A stretch of DNA of 64,000 nucleotides from an uncultured Eubacterium sp. (GCA_910584065.1 CAJTZN010000012.1:7923-71922); one strand, 5' to 3'; positions 7,474 through 16,448 are shown, counted from the first letter of the stretch. Notes: generated by a model from the letters alone, not told the origin. Numbers and translations are program-made.

Positions 7474-8202
7474 ATGTCAGGACATTCAAAATTTGCGAAC
7501 ATCAAACACAAAAAAGAAAAAAATGATGCAAAAAAGGGTAAAATATTTACCGTGATCGGGCGCGAGATCGCCGTGGCGGTAAAAGAAGGCGGTCCGGATC
7601 CGGACAATAACAGCAAACTGCGCGATGTGATCGCCAAGGCAAAAGCAAATAACATGCCGAACGACACGATCGACCGCGGGATCAAGAAGGCGGCGGGAAA
7701 TATTGATGCCGTGAATTATGTGAGCATTACATATGAAGGATACGGCCCGAACGGGACGGCGATCATCGTAGAAGCGCTGACCGACAACAAAAACCGCACG
7801 GCTTCGAATGTAAGAAATGCGTTTACAAAAGGAAATGGCAACGTCGGTACGACGGGCTGCGTCTCTTATATGTTTGACACGAAAGGCCAGATCATCGTGG
7901 ACAAGGAAGAATATGATACCGATGCGGATGAATTCATGATGCTTGCTTTAGACGCCGGCGCGGAAGATTTCTCCGAGGAAGAAGACAGTTATGAAATCGT
8001 GACAGCTCCGGATGATTTCAGCCAGGTCCGCGAGGCGTTGGAACAGGAAGGCGTCCCGATGGCGCAGGCGGAAGTAACGATGATCCCGCAGACTTACGTG
8101 GAACTCACCGACGAAAACGATATAAAAATGTTCAACCGCATTTTGGATCTGCTCGACGAGGACGACGACGTCCAGGCAGTATACCACAACGTGGATGAGT
8201 AA
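7474..8202 (+). CDS. yebC: YebC/PmpR (TACO1-like) family regulatory protein
   Basis: The 242-residue protein begins SGHSKFANIKHKKEKNDAKKGK, the hallmark N-terminus of the YebC/PmpR family, and contains the central YEGYGPNGTAIIVEALTDN motif and the acidic C-terminal domain. Members bind DNA and regulate transcription, or act in translation of difficult (polyproline-type) sequences. The stop codon overlaps the recU start (TAATG), so the two genes are translationally coupled. Confidence 0.95.
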   Translation: MSGHSKFANIKHKKEKNDAKKGKIFTVIGREIAVAVKEGGPDPDNNSKLRDVIAKAKANNMPNDTIDRGIKKAAGNIDAVNYVSITYEGYGPNGTAIIVEALTDNKNRTASNVRNAFTKGNGNVGTTGCVSYMFDTKGQIIVDKEEYDTDADEFMMLALDAGAEDFSEEEDSYEIVTAPDDFSQVREALEQEGVPMAQAEVTMIPQTYVELTDENDIKMFNRILDLLDEDDDVQAVYHNVDE

Positions 8203-8741
8203 TGGCGACCTGGAATTCCAGAGGTTTACGCGGTTCCTTTTTAGAAGAACTCATCAACCTCACAAATGAAAAATACCGCTCGCAAAACCTTGCCCTCATA
8301 CAAAAAGTCCCAACTCCGATCAAACCGATCCGCATTGACCAGAATACGAGGCATATCACGCTCGCCTATTTTGAACAGAAAAGTACGGTCGATTACATCG
8401 GTGTGATCCAGGGAATCCCCGTCTGCTTCGACGCCAAGGAATGCGTGGGCGACCGGTTCCCGCTGGCGAACATACATGAACATCAGATGAAGTTCATGAC
8501 CGAGTTTGAGCAGCAGGAAGGCATCGCCTTTTTGCTGATCTATTTTGCTGCCAGGGACTGCTATGTATATCTGCCATTTGAAAAATTAAAATATTTCTGG
8601 ACGCGCATGGAATCCGGCGGAAGGAAGAGCTTCGCCTTTTCCGAACTCGATCCCGCCTTTGAAATCTCCACGTATTCCGGAACCTTTGTGCACTACCTGG
8701 AACAGGTGTCTATGGACATGGAACAACGGCAGTCACGTTGA
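8202..8741 (+). CDS. recU: Holliday junction resolvase RecU
   Basis: RecU is the Firmicute Holliday-junction endonuclease acting after RecA-mediated strand exchange. The 179 residues show the restriction-endonuclease-like core: STVDYIGVIQGIPVCFDAKE, supplying catalytic Asp, Glu and Lys near residues 61-80, followed by FPLANIHEHQMKFM and the later beta strands. It begins with GLRGSFLEELINLTNE, typical of the family N-terminus. The ATG overlaps the yebC stop. recU is commonly paired with a penicillin-binding protein gene; here it is paired with yebC. Confidence 0.88.
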   Translation: MATWNSRGLRGSFLEELINLTNEKYRSQNLALIQKVPTPIKPIRIDQNTRHITLAYFEQKSTVDYIGVIQGIPVCFDAKECVGDRFPLANIHEHQMKFMTEFEQQEGIAFLLIYFAARDCYVYLPFEKLKYFWTRMESGGRKSFAFSELDPAFEISTYSGTFVHYLEQVSMDMEQRQSR

Positions 8742-8821
8742 CAGAAACTACCAGAATGAAAAAAACCTTCGTGGGTACAATAGTATCAGATAACCGAGTG
8801 GCTTCGATTTGAAATGTTTCG

Positions 8822-8855
8822 GATAACGGAATGTTTCAGGGGACATTCCGTTATC
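8822..8855 (+). terminator. 13-bp perfect inverted repeat between recU and the spore protein gene
   Basis: GATAACGGAATGT (8822-8834) and ACATTCCGTTATC (8843-8855) form a perfect stem with an 8-nt loop, about 80 bp after recU and 40 bp before the small acid-soluble protein gene. There is no uridine run, so it may be a weak terminator, an operator, or a 5' UTR hairpin of the spore gene. Confidence 0.45.
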
Positions 8856-8893
8856 TCTCAAGATAAATACTAAAAACACGGAGGTGAAATGTG

Positions 8894-9091
8894 ATGAGCA
8901 AATCTAGCAACAGAATGGAAGTACCACAGGCCAAAGACGCTATGAACAAATTCAAGATGGAAGTTGCATCTGAGATCGGCGTAAACCTGAAGGAGGGTTA
9001 CAATGGTGACCTCACATCCAGAGAAGCCGGCAGCGTAGGCGGCGAGATGGTTCGTCAGATGATTAAAAAGCAGGAAGAGTCTATGCGCTAG
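8894..9091 (+). CDS. alpha/beta-type small acid-soluble spore protein (SASP)
   Basis: SASPs coat DNA in the dormant spore and are degraded by the GPR protease at germination. The 65 residues contain the GPR cleavage region (VASEIGVNL) and the second conserved segment REAGSVGGEMVRQMI. ATG 8894 lies six bases after GAGGTGA. The gene is monocistronic, followed by a strong terminator. Sporulation-specific (sigma-G) control is expected from the family; I could not assign a promoter with confidence. Confidence 0.93.
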   Translation: MSKSSNRMEVPQAKDAMNKFKMEVASEIGVNLKEGYNGDLTSREAGSVGGEMVRQMIKKQEESMR

Positions 9092-9179
9092 TTGATCTGT
9101 CAACCCGGCAGAATGGTGGAAATACGTGACACCGCGTACTTCCACTACCGCGACGCACAAAAATACCTGCGACAAAAGG

Positions 9180-9215
9180 CACCCCGGCTGCCAGACGGCA
9201 GCCGGGGTGTTTTTT
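9180..9215 (+). terminator. rho-independent terminator after the SASP gene
   Basis: CACCCCGGCTGCC (9180-9192) pairs perfectly with GGCAGCCGGGGTG (9197-9209) around a 4-nt loop, followed by six T (9210-9215). Confidence 0.92.
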
Positions 9216-9218
9216 CGC

Positions 9219-9247
9219 TTGAAACCATTCTTTCCAAGTGATAAAAT
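9219..9247 (+). promoter_or_regulatory. sigma-A-type promoter of the GHKL kinase gene
   Basis: TTGAAA (9219-9224), a 17-bp spacer and TAAAAT (9242-9247), about 40 bp before the kinase start, immediately after the SASP terminator. Confidence 0.65.
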
Positions 9248-9285
9248 AAAGCTAGTGTATTGTACTGCTGAAAGGAGGCGCTGAA

Positions 9286-10554
9286 ATGAGCGGAGTATAC
9301 CAGCTCCCGGGACTGGCTCTTACCGTGCTGTGCCATATTATTGTGGTTTGGTATGTAAATGAACAGAAATATTCCAAAAAGAAATTTGCGATGATCAGCT
9401 GCCTTTTTTCCGTCAATTTTGTATTCCTGATGGGGTATGGATTTGCGCTGGGGGGATGGAGCACTTTTGTCTCATACATAGGAATCGTAGTGCTGTTGAT
9501 CATTTATTTCTGTATTATTTCACGGGAAGGATATCCCAAGAAGTGTTTTTTATTTATGACCTATTTTTGTTTGTTTTCCGTGCTGGATAATATGCTGAAA
9601 CTAATGGTTCGATTATTTCTGACCGGGCTTTCCGAGGCGGCGGGATATTATGTGGCAATCGTGCTGCGCAGCATCGTGATACTGCTGGTGCTGGTCCTTT
9701 ATAAAAAATATGTCGCGGTCATTTTAAAGTCTTTGACAGACAGCGGTGGAAAATGGTGGAATATGGCGTTGATCGCCCTGCTGTTCTATGTAGCGCAGGT
9801 TGTGGTATCGGTATTGAACGTAGCGGATACAATGCCGGATCGGTATCTGCTTTTGACATTCGCCGCCATCAGTTTTATTATGTGTGCGGTATATGGCGTT
9901 ATTTTCAGCAATATCAATTACATGAAAAAGGATGTCGACGTAGCGTTAGTCCGGCAGAACATAGAAAATTTTTCGAACAGGCTGTCTGCCCTGCAAAATG
10001 CAGAGGAAGCAAACCGCAGGTTCAGGCACGATCTGAGGCATCACATGGAGGTGATCGCTGAATACGCAAAATTAGGAGATACTTCTGCTATTCTTACCTA
10101 TATCGGACAATACAGGAATGAGATCTCGGAAGTGGAAGTAAAGCAATATTCCCTGAACCGCACGATAGACAGCATTCTTTCCGTTTATGCGGACAAGGCG
10201 GAGAAGGACGGTATTTCCTTTTTGGCACGGTGCCATACGCCGGAGGAACTAGAGGTGCGGGAAATTGACCTGATCGCACTGCTGGGAAATCTGCTTGAAA
10301 ATGCCCTGCACGGATGTCAGGAGTCCGGGATGGAAAAACAGCGTATTGAAGTATACATACGGCTGCTGAACAACAGGCTGGTTATCGTTTGTAATAACTC
10401 CTGTTCTGACAAACTAAAACTTTCCGGCAGTCTGCCTGAGGGCAAGGGTATCGGTATTTCCAGTATCCTTTCCGTCTGTCAGAAATATAGCGGAAATCTG
10501 GATTACAGGATAGAACATAATGTCTGTACTGCTTGTGTAGTCTTGAATCTGTAA
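9286..10554 (+). CDS. membrane sensor histidine kinase with GHKL ATPase domain (AgrC/HPK10-like)
   Basis: The 422-residue protein has about six hydrophobic membrane segments in residues 1-215 and a cytoplasmic kinase part of the HPK10/GHKL type: phosphoacceptor region RHDLRHHMEV near residue 247, N-box NLLENALHG near 335 and G-box GKGIGISSI near 387. Relatives sense peptides or membrane stress and phosphorylate LytTR-type regulators. No response regulator gene is adjacent, so this is an orphan kinase. ATG 9286 has AAAGGAGG seven bases upstream. Confidence 0.88.
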   Translation: MSGVYQLPGLALTVLCHIIVVWYVNEQKYSKKKFAMISCLFSVNFVFLMGYGFALGGWSTFVSYIGIVVLLIIYFCIISREGYPKKCFLFMTYFCLFSVLDNMLKLMVRLFLTGLSEAAGYYVAIVLRSIVILLVLVLYKKYVAVILKSLTDSGGKWWNMALIALLFYVAQVVVSVLNVADTMPDRYLLLTFAAISFIMCAVYGVIFSNINYMKKDVDVALVRQNIENFSNRLSALQNAEEANRRFRHDLRHHMEVIAEYAKLGDTSAILTYIGQYRNEISEVEVKQYSLNRTIDSILSVYADKAEKDGISFLARCHTPEELEVREIDLIALLGNLLENALHGCQESGMEKQRIEVYIRLLNNRLVIVCNNSCSDKLKLSGSLPEGKGIGISSILSVCQKYSGNLDYRIEHNVCTACVVLNL

Positions 10555-10573
10555 AGCTGTCAATGGATTTGCC

Positions 10574-10682
10574 AAGGGGCTGTCGGTAAATAACCATTTT
10601 TAACTCCGAAACATGAAAGGAAGAACATCCCCCACAGCACCCGCTATTATGGACTATCTATTTTCCGTCAGCCCCCTTTTTT
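10574..10682. mobile_element. possible small IS/MITE remnant with imperfect terminal inverted repeats
   Basis: GGGGCTGTCGG (10576-10586) and CCGTCAGCCCC (10665-10675) are inverted with one mismatch and bound a non-coding segment of about 100 bp ending in TTTTTT. GGGGCTGTCGG-like ends are common at Firmicute transposable elements, which suggests an internally deleted element; a long-loop terminator after the kinase gene is the alternative. Confidence 0.35.
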
Positions 10683-10741
10683 GTATCTTACAATTTATAT
10701 GAATGTCATTTAGTTAAGGCATAGGAAGTGACACTCCTTAC

Positions 10742-10778
10742 AGAGCAGGGTATATGGAAATATGTGCCCTGCTCTTTC
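10742..10778 (+). terminator. hairpin with short T-run in the kinase-trkA gap
   Basis: AGAGCAGGG (10742-10750) pairs with CCCTGCTCT (10767-10775), and TTCT follows. The rest of the 415-bp gap (10555-10969) holds no convincing ORF; a TTGACA at about 10832 may be part of the trkA promoter, but its -10 element is unclear. Confidence 0.5.
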
Positions 10779-10969
10779 TAATGGGTGAAGGTCCCGGGTA
10801 CAATACACTAGTCAAATACCCCCCTCCACATTGACATTTCCCCCACATTATGTTACGTTATACACATAGCTTTTTCTATTTGAAACGAACAACTTACCAT
10901 TAGGAATCACTTGAGAGTTACAGAGCTTAACACGTAATTTTTCGTTGCGGAGCAGAATGTGAGGAGAAC

Positions 10970-12337
10970 ATGAAGATCATTATTGTTGGGTGCGGAAAAG
11001 TCGGCAGGACGCTGGCGGAGGAACTAAACAAAGACGACAATGAAGTTACCGTGATCGACCGCAGCTATGCAGTCGTCGAGGAATTATCCAACCAATTTGA
11101 TGTGATGGGCGTAGCCGGAAATGGAGCGAGCTACAAAACCCAGATGGAAGCGGGGATTGAGAAAGCAGACCTTCTGATCGCCGTTACCGCTTCGGATGAA
11201 CTGAACCTTTTGTGCTGCCTGATCGCCAAACGTGCCGGCAACTGCCAGACGATCGCCAGGGTGAGGAATCCGGAGTACAGCGCGGAAATCGATTTCGTAA
11301 AAGAAACGCTCGGACTGGCGATGACGATAAATCCGGAATACGCAGTAGCACAGGAAATCGCCAAAGTACTGCGGTTTCCATCTGCGATCAAGATCAACTC
11401 ATTTGGCAAGGGACGCGTGGAGATGCTTAAATTCCGCGTTCCGCCGGAATCCAATTTAAGTGATATGCTGGTGATGAGCATTGCCCCCAAACTAAAGGCC
11501 GACGTGCTCGTCTGCGCCGTGGAGCGGGGAGGAAATATTTTCATTCCCAAAGGGGATTTTCGTCTTCATGAAAAAGATGTGGTATCGATTCTGGCCGATG
11601 CCAAAAAAGCGAGCGACTTCTTTAAAAAGATCGGCATCGAGACGCACCAGGTCAAAGATACGATGATCGTCGGCGGCGGGGACACGTCGTATTATCTGGC
11701 AAAGCTCCTTTTGCCGATGGGTATTGACGTCAAGCTGGTGGAGCGGGATGAGCGGCGCTGTGATCTGTTATCGGAACTTTTGCCGAAGGCGCAGATCATC
11801 CATGCGGACGGCGCGGAACAGAGCGTTCTCATCGAAGAGGGAGTGGCCCAGGCGGAGGCGTTCGTGGCGCTGACGAACATTGATGAGGAGAACGTTATGT
11901 TGTCTTTGTTTGCCCGCAGCCAGGGAAAGGGCAAGGTGGCGACGAAGATCAATCGCATGGACTTTGACCAGATCATCCGCGAGCTCGATCTGGATACGAC
12001 GGTATATCCGAAAAAAATTACCGCGCAGCATATCCTGCAGTTTGTGCGCGGCAAAAAGAACTCGATCGGCTGTAATGTCGAAACGATGTACCGCATACTC
12101 GATGATAAGGCGGAGGCGCTGGAATTTGTCGTGAAACAGGACTCGGAACTGTCCGGTATTCCGCTGGAGGAACTGCAGATCAAGGAAAATACGATCGTTG
12201 CCTGTATCATCCGCGGAAAGAGCATCATCATTCCCCGTGGTAAGGACACGATGCGGGTCGGGGATTCGGTCGTCATCGTGACGACGACACTCGGACTGAA
12301 AGATATTCACGATGTGATCCATGTCAGGAAGCAGTAG
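10970..12337 (+). CDS. trkA: Trk potassium transporter NAD-binding regulatory subunit TrkA
   Basis: TrkA is the cytoplasmic ring-forming regulator of TrkH potassium channels and binds nucleotides. The 455 residues contain two tandem RCK units, each with a Rossmann fold (GCGKVGRTLAEELN near residue 7, VGGGDTSYYLAKLL near 231) and a TrkA-C domain (after about residues 145 and 370). The duplicated form is the classical TrkA rather than single-unit KtrA. AGGAG lies just before ATG 10970, and trkH starts 14 bases after the stop, so the pair forms one operon. Confidence 0.95.
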   Translation: MKIIIVGCGKVGRTLAEELNKDDNEVTVIDRSYAVVEELSNQFDVMGVAGNGASYKTQMEAGIEKADLLIAVTASDELNLLCCLIAKRAGNCQTIARVRNPEYSAEIDFVKETLGLAMTINPEYAVAQEIAKVLRFPSAIKINSFGKGRVEMLKFRVPPESNLSDMLVMSIAPKLKADVLVCAVERGGNIFIPKGDFRLHEKDVVSILADAKKASDFFKKIGIETHQVKDTMIVGGGDTSYYLAKLLLPMGIDVKLVERDERRCDLLSELLPKAQIIHADGAEQSVLIEEGVAQAEAFVALTNIDEENVMLSLFARSQGKGKVATKINRMDFDQIIRELDLDTTVYPKKITAQHILQFVRGKKNSIGCNVETMYRILDDKAEALEFVVKQDSELSGIPLEELQIKENTIVACIIRGKSIIIPRGKDTMRVGDSVVIVTTTLGLKDIHDVIHVRKQ

Positions 12338-12351
12338 GGGGAAAGTAAGAA

Positions 12352-13791
12352 ATGAATTACGGGGTTGTCATTTATATGCTCGGCTGGCTGCTGGATTTTG
12401 AGGGCATCTTTCTCATGCTGCCATGCCTGGTGGGGGCCGTTTACCGGGAAGAGGATGCGGTATTTTTTGCCGTGTCCGCGTTGATCTGTCTTGTGACGGG
12501 ATTTGTTATAACGAGATTTAAACCGAAAAATAAATCCATGTATGCCCGGGAAGGATTTATCATCGTGGCTCTCAGCTGGTTTTTACTCAGTATTTTCGGC
12601 GCGCTGCCGTTCGTGATGTCAGGCGCCATACCTTCCTATATTGATGCGCTGTTTGAAACCGCGTCGGGATTTACGACGACAGGGGCGACGATCCTCGGGG
12701 ATGTGGAGAGCCTTTCAAAATGTATCAATTTTTGGAGAACATTTACCCACTGGATCGGCGGCATGGGGGTTCTCGTCTTTATGATGGCAGTCGTACCGCT
12801 TGCCGACGGCAGGAATATGTATCTGATGAAAGCGGAAAGTCCGGGCCCTACGGTAGGAAAGCTGGTGCCCCGCATCAAATCGACGGCCAAGATCCTCTAC
12901 GGCATGTATCTCGTACTTTCCGTCGTTGAATTTCTTTTCCTCCTGGCGGGACGGATGAGTGTCTACGATGCGCTCACCACTACGTTTGGTACGGCGGGTA
13001 CGGGCGGATTCGGCATCTACAATGACAGTCTGGCCGGCTTTTCTCCGTACATACAGATCGTCGTGACGGTATTTATGATAGCATTTGGAGTTAATTTTAC
13101 ATTTTATTATTTGCTCATCTTGGGAAAACGCTGGAAAGAGGCGTTTCAGATGTCGGAAGTCCGCGCGTACCTGGGCGTGATCCTCGTGGCGGTGACCTGC
13201 ATCACCATCAATATCCGGGATATGTTTGACAGCTTGGGTGAGGCGCTGCGGCATGTAACTTTTCAGGTGGGATCCATCATCACGACGACAGGGTTTTCGA
13301 CAGTGGATTTTGACCAGTGGCCGGAATTTTCCAAAACGATCCTGCTCCTTCTTATGTTTATCGGCGCCTGCGCGGGCAGTACCGGCGGCGGTATGAAGGT
13401 TTCCCGCATGATCATATGGGCAAAGACCTTTTTGAAAGAACTGAAAGTTATGATCCATCCCCGGAACGTGTATAAGATTTCCGTAGACGGACGAAAAGTG
13501 GAACATGAGGTCGTGCGTTCGGTCAATGTGTTTTTAGTGGCGTATCTCATCGTATTTGCCGCTTCCGTGCTGCTGATCAGTTTGGATGGATTTGATTTTG
13601 TGACGAATTTTTCTGCCGTGGCCGCCACGATCAATAATATCGGCCCCGGTTTGAAGGATGTCGGTCCAATGGCGAATTTCTCGTTGTTTGCACCGATGTC
13701 AAAACTTGTTTTAATTTTCGATATGATTGCGGGAAGACTGGAACTGTTTCCGATCCTGCTGTTATTTTCACCTAGTACGTGGAAAAAATAA
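12352..13791 (+). CDS. trkH: Trk-type potassium uptake channel protein TrkH
   Basis: TrkH is the membrane pore that takes up K+. The 479-residue protein shows the four pore-loop repeats with filter glycines: GFTTTGAT, GTAGTGGFG, TTTGFSTVDF and NNIGPGL. The N-terminus runs straight into a membrane helix (YGVVIYMLGWLLDFEGIF). The C-terminus (GRLELFPILLLFSPSTWKK) is complete. It is the partner of TrkA immediately upstream. ACGCGTC/GACGCGT (about 13795-13816) forms a small hairpin after the stop. Confidence 0.95.
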   Translation: MNYGVVIYMLGWLLDFEGIFLMLPCLVGAVYREEDAVFFAVSALICLVTGFVITRFKPKNKSMYAREGFIIVALSWFLLSIFGALPFVMSGAIPSYIDALFETASGFTTTGATILGDVESLSKCINFWRTFTHWIGGMGVLVFMMAVVPLADGRNMYLMKAESPGPTVGKLVPRIKSTAKILYGMYLVLSVVEFLFLLAGRMSVYDALTTTFGTAGTGGFGIYNDSLAGFSPYIQIVVTVFMIAFGVNFTFYYLLILGKRWKEAFQMSEVRAYLGVILVAVTCITINIRDMFDSLGEALRHVTFQVGSIITTTGFSTVDFDQWPEFSKTILLLLMFIGACAGSTGGGMKVSRMIIWAKTFLKELKVMIHPRNVYKISVDGRKVEHEVVRSVNVFLVAYLIVFAASVLLISLDGFDFVTNFSAVAATINNIGPGLKDVGPMANFSLFAPMSKLVLIFDMIAGRLELFPILLLFSPSTWKK

Positions 13792-13832
13792 ATACGCGTC
13801 GTCATTCGGACGCGTTAGAAAGTGTAGTTGTA

Positions 13833-14663
13833 ATGTCTCATAATAATCAGAAAAAAATAGCGATCATCAATGATATATCAGGATTTGGCAGGTGTTCCGT
13901 GGCGGTATCCCTGCCGGTCATTTCCCATATGAAGGTGCAGGGGTGCGTGGTTCCGACTTCTGTTTTTTCAAACCATACCGGATTTCCGTCGTTCTTTTGC
14001 GATGATTACACGGATCGGATGCCGGCGTATATCGAGGAGTGGAAAAAACTGGGACTGCGGTTTGAGGGGATTGCCAGCGGCTTTCTCGGTTCCGCGGCGC
14101 AGATCGAGATCGTGACCGATTTTATCCGGGCGTTTCGCGACGAGCGGACCAAGGTGGTGATCGATCCGGTCATGGGGGAGAACGGAAAGGCGTATCCGAC
14201 GTACACGGCAGACATGTGTGAGCGCATGAAACACCTCGTTCAGTTTGCGGATATTTTAACGCCGAATGTGACGGAAGCGTGTATGCTGGCCGGCGTATCG
14301 TATAAAGGCTCCGGCTGGACCGGGCGGGAACTGCGTCAGATCATGGAGCGGCTGCGCGGACTGGGGGCGGGAAAGATCGTGATCTCCGGACTCGAATCGG
14401 GCCAGTATGTTTCGAACGCGGTCAGTGAACGGCCGGGCGAACTAAAGATCCTGCGCCAGAAACGGGTTGGCAAGGTGCGCTCGGGCACGGGAGATATTTT
14501 TTCCGCCGTCATCGCGGCAGACTGTGTCAACGGCGTGGATTTCGAACAGTCGGTAAAAAAGGCGGCGGCCTTTGTGAAGGACTGTATCCTGGTAACGGAA
14601 GAAATGGACATTCCAGAGACGGACGGCGTCTGTTTTGAGGAAGTTCTCTATAAATTAAAATAA
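13833..14663 (+). CDS. pdxK: pyridoxal kinase-like (PdxK/PdxY, ribokinase-fold) protein
   Basis: This ribokinase-family protein probably phosphorylates pyridoxal/pyridoxamine in vitamin B6 salvage. KKIAIINDISGFGRCSVAVSL at the N-terminus, DPVMGENGKAYPTY near residue 110, LTPNVTEA, and the C-terminal anion-hole motif GTGDIFSAVIAADC identify the family. ATG 13833 begins MSHNNQKK; the reading frame is open upstream to 13779, inside trkH, but the extra residues do not fit the family. Only a weak AGAAAG precedes the chosen start, so coupling to trkH is possible. Substrate specificity cannot be read from the sequence. Confidence 0.82.
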   Translation: MSHNNQKKIAIINDISGFGRCSVAVSLPVISHMKVQGCVVPTSVFSNHTGFPSFFCDDYTDRMPAYIEEWKKLGLRFEGIASGFLGSAAQIEIVTDFIRAFRDERTKVVIDPVMGENGKAYPTYTADMCERMKHLVQFADILTPNVTEACMLAGVSYKGSGWTGRELRQIMERLRGLGAGKIVISGLESGQYVSNAVSERPGELKILRQKRVGKVRSGTGDIFSAVIAADCVNGVDFEQSVKKAAAFVKDCILVTEEMDIPETDGVCFEEVLYKLK

Positions 14664-14688
14664 AATATAACTTTTGGAGGTAGCAGAC

Positions 14689-16167
14689 ATGAAGAAGGTA
14701 GAAGGACTGATCAACACAAAAAGAAGGCAGGGGACCATTAAAAAAGAAATTTACGGACACTTTTCCGAGCATTTGGGCCGCTGCATCTATGAGGGGATCT
14801 TCGTCGGTGAAGATTCGGACATACCAAATACAAAGGGAATGCGTATCGACGTGGTAGAGGCCTTAAAAAATCTGGACATTCCGGTACTGCGCTGGCCGGG
14901 CGGGTGTTTTGCCGACGAGTATCACTGGATGGACGGCATCGGGCCGAAGGAGGGCCGCAAATGTATGGTAAATACGAACTGGGGCGGCGTCGTGGAAGAT
15001 AATAGTTTTGGCACGCACGAGTTTTTTGAACTGTGCAGCCAGATCGGCTGTGAGCCGTATATCAACGGGAATGTCGGAAGCGGAACCGTACAGGAGATGT
15101 CCGAGTGGATCGAGTACATGACGTTTGACGGCGAATCCCCGATGGCGAACAAGCGCGCGGAAAACGGCAGAAAAGAGCCGTGGAAGCTGAAATATTTCGG
15201 CGTCGGCAACGAGAACTGGGGCTGCGGCGGCAATATGACGCCTGAATATTATGCTAATACATATCGCAGATTCCAGACATTTTGCAAGAATTACGGCGAC
15301 AATAAGCTGTACAAGATCGCCTGCGGCCCGAACGCGGACGATTATGAGTGGACGGACAAACTGATGAGCATCATCGGCAGTAATTTCGCGGACGCCATCA
15401 GTATGCACTATTATACCGTTCCATGCGGCTGGGAGAAAAAGGATACGGCGACCGGTTTCGATGAAAAGCGCTATTACGAGACGATTGAGTCCACGCTTCG
15501 CATTGAGGAAATGATCGACCGCCATCTGGAGATCATGAGCAAATACGATCCGGAACATAAGGTGAAACTCGTCGTGGACGAATGGGGCACCTGGTATCAG
15601 GTAGAAGAGGGAACGAACCCGGGATTTTTGTACCAGCAAAACACGATGCGCGACGCGATGGTCGCCGCGCTGAACTTAAACATTTTCAACCGCCGCTGCG
15701 ACCGCATCGACATGGCAAATATCGCGCAGGTAGTCAATGTCCTTCAGGCAGTCGTTCTGACGGAGGGCGCGAAAATCGTAAAAACACCGACGTATTATGT
15801 ATTTGAAATGTACAAGCGCCACCAGGGGGCGACGCTCGTTGACTGTTATCTCGATGTGCCGGAGGAAGAATGCGAAGGCTATACGGTGCCGCTCGTCTCT
15901 TCATCGGCCTCGGTCAATGAGGCAGGAGAGCTGACCATAACGCTCGCCAACGTATCCCTTTCCGAGAAAATTGAGTGTCAGATGGACGTCGTCGGCAGCT
16001 ACGGCGCCGTGTCCGGCACGATGCTGACGGGAAACATGGGCGATTTCAACACCTTCGAAAAGGACGATGTAGTAAAACCGCAGGCATTTATAGGTGCGAG
16101 TCTGGCAGACGGCGCGCTGACGGCGAAACTTCCGCCTTGCAGCGTCGTAACCCTTGTCCTGAAATAG
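14689..16167 (+). CDS. abfA: intracellular alpha-L-arabinofuranosidase, family GH51
   Basis: GH51 enzymes release terminal L-arabinofuranose from arabinoxylan or arabinan oligosaccharides. The 492 residues lack a signal peptide, so the enzyme acts inside the cell on imported oligomers. The acid/base Glu is in GVGNENWGCGG (about residue 174) and the nucleophile Glu in VVDEWGTWYQ (about 298). LRWPGGCFADEYHW is a further family signature. ATG 14689 has TTTTGGAGG ten bases upstream. It leads the xylan locus that continues to 25.5 kb. Confidence 0.94.
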   Translation: MKKVEGLINTKRRQGTIKKEIYGHFSEHLGRCIYEGIFVGEDSDIPNTKGMRIDVVEALKNLDIPVLRWPGGCFADEYHWMDGIGPKEGRKCMVNTNWGGVVEDNSFGTHEFFELCSQIGCEPYINGNVGSGTVQEMSEWIEYMTFDGESPMANKRAENGRKEPWKLKYFGVGNENWGCGGNMTPEYYANTYRRFQTFCKNYGDNKLYKIACGPNADDYEWTDKLMSIIGSNFADAISMHYYTVPCGWEKKDTATGFDEKRYYETIESTLRIEEMIDRHLEIMSKYDPEHKVKLVVDEWGTWYQVEEGTNPGFLYQQNTMRDAMVAALNLNIFNRRCDRIDMANIAQVVNVLQAVVLTEGAKIVKTPTYYVFEMYKRHQGATLVDCYLDVPEEECEGYTVPLVSSSASVNEAGELTITLANVSLSEKIECQMDVVGSYGAVSGTMLTGNMGDFNTFEKDDVVKPQAFIGASLADGALTAKLPPCSVVTLVLK

Positions 16168-16177
16168 GGACGGCGCG

Positions 16178-16438
16178 ATGGGAAAACAGATCCGATTTTG
16201 TCCGCGGTGCGAGTGGACAAAAGAGATGATGGAAAAAGAACTGTTAAAGCTGGAGCAATACATCGACCACATCCCCGAGGAAGACCGGGTTTCTGACGAC
16301 GAGTACGAGCGGCGGCTCCTTCTCTGCGACAGTTGTCCCCAACTGCGGGGAGGCTTATGCGGGCAGTGCGGCTGTTACGTCGCGGTCCGCGCCGCGAAAA
16401 AGGCCGGATACTGCCCGCTTTTCAGGGCGAAGTGGTAA
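16178..16438 (+). CDS. small cysteine-rich protein, DUF6171-like
   Basis: The 86-residue protein has eight cysteines in paired CxxC-type motifs (CPRC near the N-terminus; CDSCPQL, CGQCGC and a final C near the C-terminus) and no signal peptide, so it probably binds zinc or another metal. It resembles the DUF6171 proteins of Lachnospiraceae, whose function is unknown. It starts ten bases after the GH51 stop, suggesting co-transcription. Confidence 0.7.
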   Translation: MGKQIRFCPRCEWTKEMMEKELLKLEQYIDHIPEEDRVSDDEYERRLLLCDSCPQLRGGLCGQCGCYVAVRAAKKAGYCPLFRAKW

Positions 16439-16448
16439 AAATAAGTGA

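Noticed and set aside
12715..13506. 263-codon minus-strand frame inside trkH
   Set aside because: It is composition-driven; trkH pore motifs are intact on the plus strand.
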